Source of the DNA: Helicoverpa zea
Taxonomy: Eukaryota; Arthropoda; Insecta; Lepidoptera; Noctuidae
NCBI RefSeq assembly: GCF_022581195.2
Contig: NC_061476.1
Location: forward strand, 7,114,098-7,178,097
Length of the DNA: 64,000 nucleotides
Direction of reading: 5' to 3'
Both the position numbers and the translations under genes were made by a program. Below, in pieces: positions 62,101 to 64,000 of this stretch (position 1 is its first letter; each line of letters opens with the position of its first letter). Under the pieces are notes generated by a model. That model had not been told where the DNA came from and searched no databases. It worked only from the letters and a program-made list of their open reading frames with translations.

Positions 62101-64000
62101 AAGGAAATACATGGGGCAGTACATAGAGTGTACATAAGGAAATACATAGGGGAGTACATAGTGTATATAAGCAAATACATAGGGCAGTACACAGAGTGTA
62201 CATAAGGAAATACATAGGGCAGTACATAGAGTGTACATAAGGAAATACATAGGGGAGTACATAGAGTGTACATAAGGAAATACATAGGGCAGTACATAGA
62301 GTGTACATAAGGAAATACATAGGGGAGTACATAGAGTGTACATAAGGAAATACATAAGGGAGTACATAGAGTGTACATAAGCGAATACATAGGGCAGTTC
62401 ATAGAGTGTACATAAGTAAATACTTAGGGGAGTATATAGAGTGTACATAAGGAAATACATAGGGCAGTACATAGCTTGTGCAATATAAGGAAATACATAG
62501 GGGAGTACATAGAGTGTACATAAGGAAATACATAAGGGAGTACATAGAATGTGCTATATAAGGAAATACACAGGGGAGTACATAGAGTGTACATAAAGAA
62601 ATACATAGCGGAGTACATAGAGTGTACATAAGGAAATATATAGGACAGTTCATAGAGTGTACATAAGGAAATACATAGGGCAGTTCATAGAGTGTACATA
62701 AGGAAATACATAGGGCAGTACATAGAGTGTACATAAGGAAATATATAGGGGGGTACATAGAGTGTACATAAGGAAATACATAAGGCAGTACATAGAGTGT
62801 TCATAAGGAAATACATAGGGCAGTTCATAGAGTGTACATAAGGAAATACATAGGGGAGTACATAGAGTGTACATAAGGAAATACATAGGGCAGTACATAG
62901 AGTGTACATAAGCAAATACATAGGGCAGTACATAGAGTGTACATAAGGAAATACATAAGGCAGTACATAGAGTGTACATAAGGAAATACATAGGGCAGTT
63001 CATAGAGTGTACATAAGGAAATACATAGGGCTGTACATAGAGTGTTCATAAGGAAATACATAGGGCAGTTCATAGAGTGTACATAAGGAAATACATAGGG
63101 GAGTACATAGAGTGTACATAAGGAAATACATAGGGCAGTACATAGAGTGTACATAAGCAAATACATAGGGCAGTACATAGAGTGTACATAAGGAAATACA
63201 TAGGGCAGTTCATAGAGTGTACATAAGGAAATACATAGGGCAGTTCATAGAGTGTGCAATATAATTAAATACATAGGGGAGTACATACTTAGAGTGTACA
63301 TAAGGAAATACATAGAGTGTACATAATAAAATACATAGGGCAGTACATAGAGTGTACATAAGGAAATACATAGGGGAGTACATAAGGTGTACATAAGGAA
63401 ATACATAGGGCAGTACATAGAGTGTACATAAGGAAATACATAGGGCAGTTCATAGAGTGTACATAAGGAAATACATAGGGCAGTACATAGAGTGTACATA
63501 AGGAAATACATCGGAATGTACATAGAGTGTACATAGGGCAGTACATAGAGTGTACATAAGGAAATACATAGGGGAGTACATAGAGTGTATATAAGGAAAT
63601 ACATCGGAATGTACATAGAGTGTACATAGGGCAGTACATAGAGTGTTCATAAGGAAATACATAGGGCAGTACATAGAGTGTATATAAGCAAATACATAGG
63701 GCAGTACATAGAGTGTACATAAGGAAATACATAGGGCAGTACATAGAGTGTACATAAGGAAATACATAGGGCAGTACATAGAGTGTACATAAGGAAATAC
63801 ATAGGGGAGTACATAGAGTGTATATAAGCAAATACATAGGGCAGTACATAGAGTGTACATAAGGAAATACATAGGGGAGTATATAGAGTGTACATAAGGA
63901 AATACATAGGGCAGTACATAGAGTGTACATAAGGAAATACATGGGGCAGTACATAGAGTGTACATAAGGAAATACATGGGGCAGTACATAGAGTGTACAT
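56164..64000. repeat. 35-bp satellite array, >200 units, runs off the window
   Basis: On the minus strand each unit is made of three related blocks, TATGTACTGCCC, TATGTATTTCCT and TATGTACACTC (12+12+11 bp), so the 35-mer itself arose from a ~12-bp repeat. Variants (GGGGAG for GGGCAG, TTCATA for TACATA, CATCGGAATG and others) are spread along the array. Rare variant modules such as TGTGCAATATAATTAAATAC recur at ~56969, 57956, 60625, 61610 and 63253, showing duplication of multi-unit blocks. The minus strand has no stop codon in any frame of the consensus, producing many overlapping ORFs up to 294 codons rich in Tyr, Leu, Cys, Met and Pro; I treat none of them as genes. Confidence 0.97.
58703..58957 (-). 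mobile_element. 5'-truncated SINE inserted in the satellite
   Basis: Read on the minus strand it runs from CCGGAGCCTGGAAGCTGG to the (CAT)n tail, matching 37275-37530 almost exactly; the tRNA-like head is missing. About 17 bp of unrelated sequence (58958-58974) separates its 5' end from the resumed satellite. The plus-strand ORF at 58794 is the complement of SINE sequence. Confidence 0.9.

Noticed and set aside
56125..64000. Dozens of minus-strand ORFs of 60-294 codons in the satellite
   Set aside because: They are the same 35-residue pattern read in three frames because the repeat unit lacks stops on that strand. There is no start context, codon bias or domain.
56164..64000. CRISPR-like array
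   Set aside because: Units are contiguous without unique spacers, and the window is clearly eukaryotic.

Overview
This is nuclear genomic DNA from an insect, almost certainly a moth or butterfly (Lepidoptera, probably a noctuid-like moth). The DNA is AT-rich, the two real genes have GT-AG introns, and the intergenic and intronic DNA is packed with lepidopteran-type repeats: short Helitrons (A|TC...CTAG|T ends), tRNA-derived SINEs with a GGTTCGATTCC B box, RTE-type retrotransposons with a short GATGATG-like tail, hAT-like elements with CAGNG ends and 8-bp target duplications, and many palindromic MITEs. The species is inferred; nothing in the window names it.

Layout. 1-26 kb is a transposon landscape without a host gene that I can defend. 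It holds an intact RTE-like retrotransposon (2075-5223, minus, 13-bp target duplication), two oppositely oriented ~700-bp retroposon units (6395-7090 and 18266-18979), a two-exon THAP-domain relic (8758-8997), a four-level transposon nest (11226-14355), a second hAT-like element carrying seven ~93-bp tandem repeats (14619-15972), and a 5'-truncated but open reverse-transcriptase element (16278-18066, 11-bp target duplication).

26-54 kb holds two host genes, divergently arranged. On the minus strand is Rpb10, the 67-aa RNA polymerase I/II/III shared subunit (two coding exons, 29064-28970 and 26149-26041). On the plus strand is a complete P5B ATPase gene of the ATP13A2/3 polyamine-transporter family: 19 coding exons, 30661-53928, about 1230 aa, plus an alternative first coding exon at 29905. 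I reconstructed every exon by splice signals and phase. Exon 5 has two degenerate tandem copies and exon 7 has one truncated copy; one exon-5 copy stays open and phase-compatible. Introns contain Helitrons, SINEs, MITEs, a 42-bp minisatellite and a repeated ~100-170-bp intronic segment.

54-56 kb is the probable 3' UTR and flank, with candidate AATAAA signals. From 56124 a Helitron 5' terminus runs straight into a 35-bp satellite (56164 to the window end, at least 7.8 kb, over 200 units) with internal ~12-bp sub-periodicity, kilobase-scale block duplications and one inserted SINE. The minus strand of the satellite has no stop codon in any frame, so it yields long ORFs that are not genes.

The most unusual items are: (1) a hAT-like element inserted in inverted orientation into a copy of itself, inside a Helitron, inside another hAT-like element, each step supported by target duplications or Helitron ends; (2) the satellite that starts about 40 bp inside a Helitron end; (3) repeated local exon duplication in the ATP13A-type gene.
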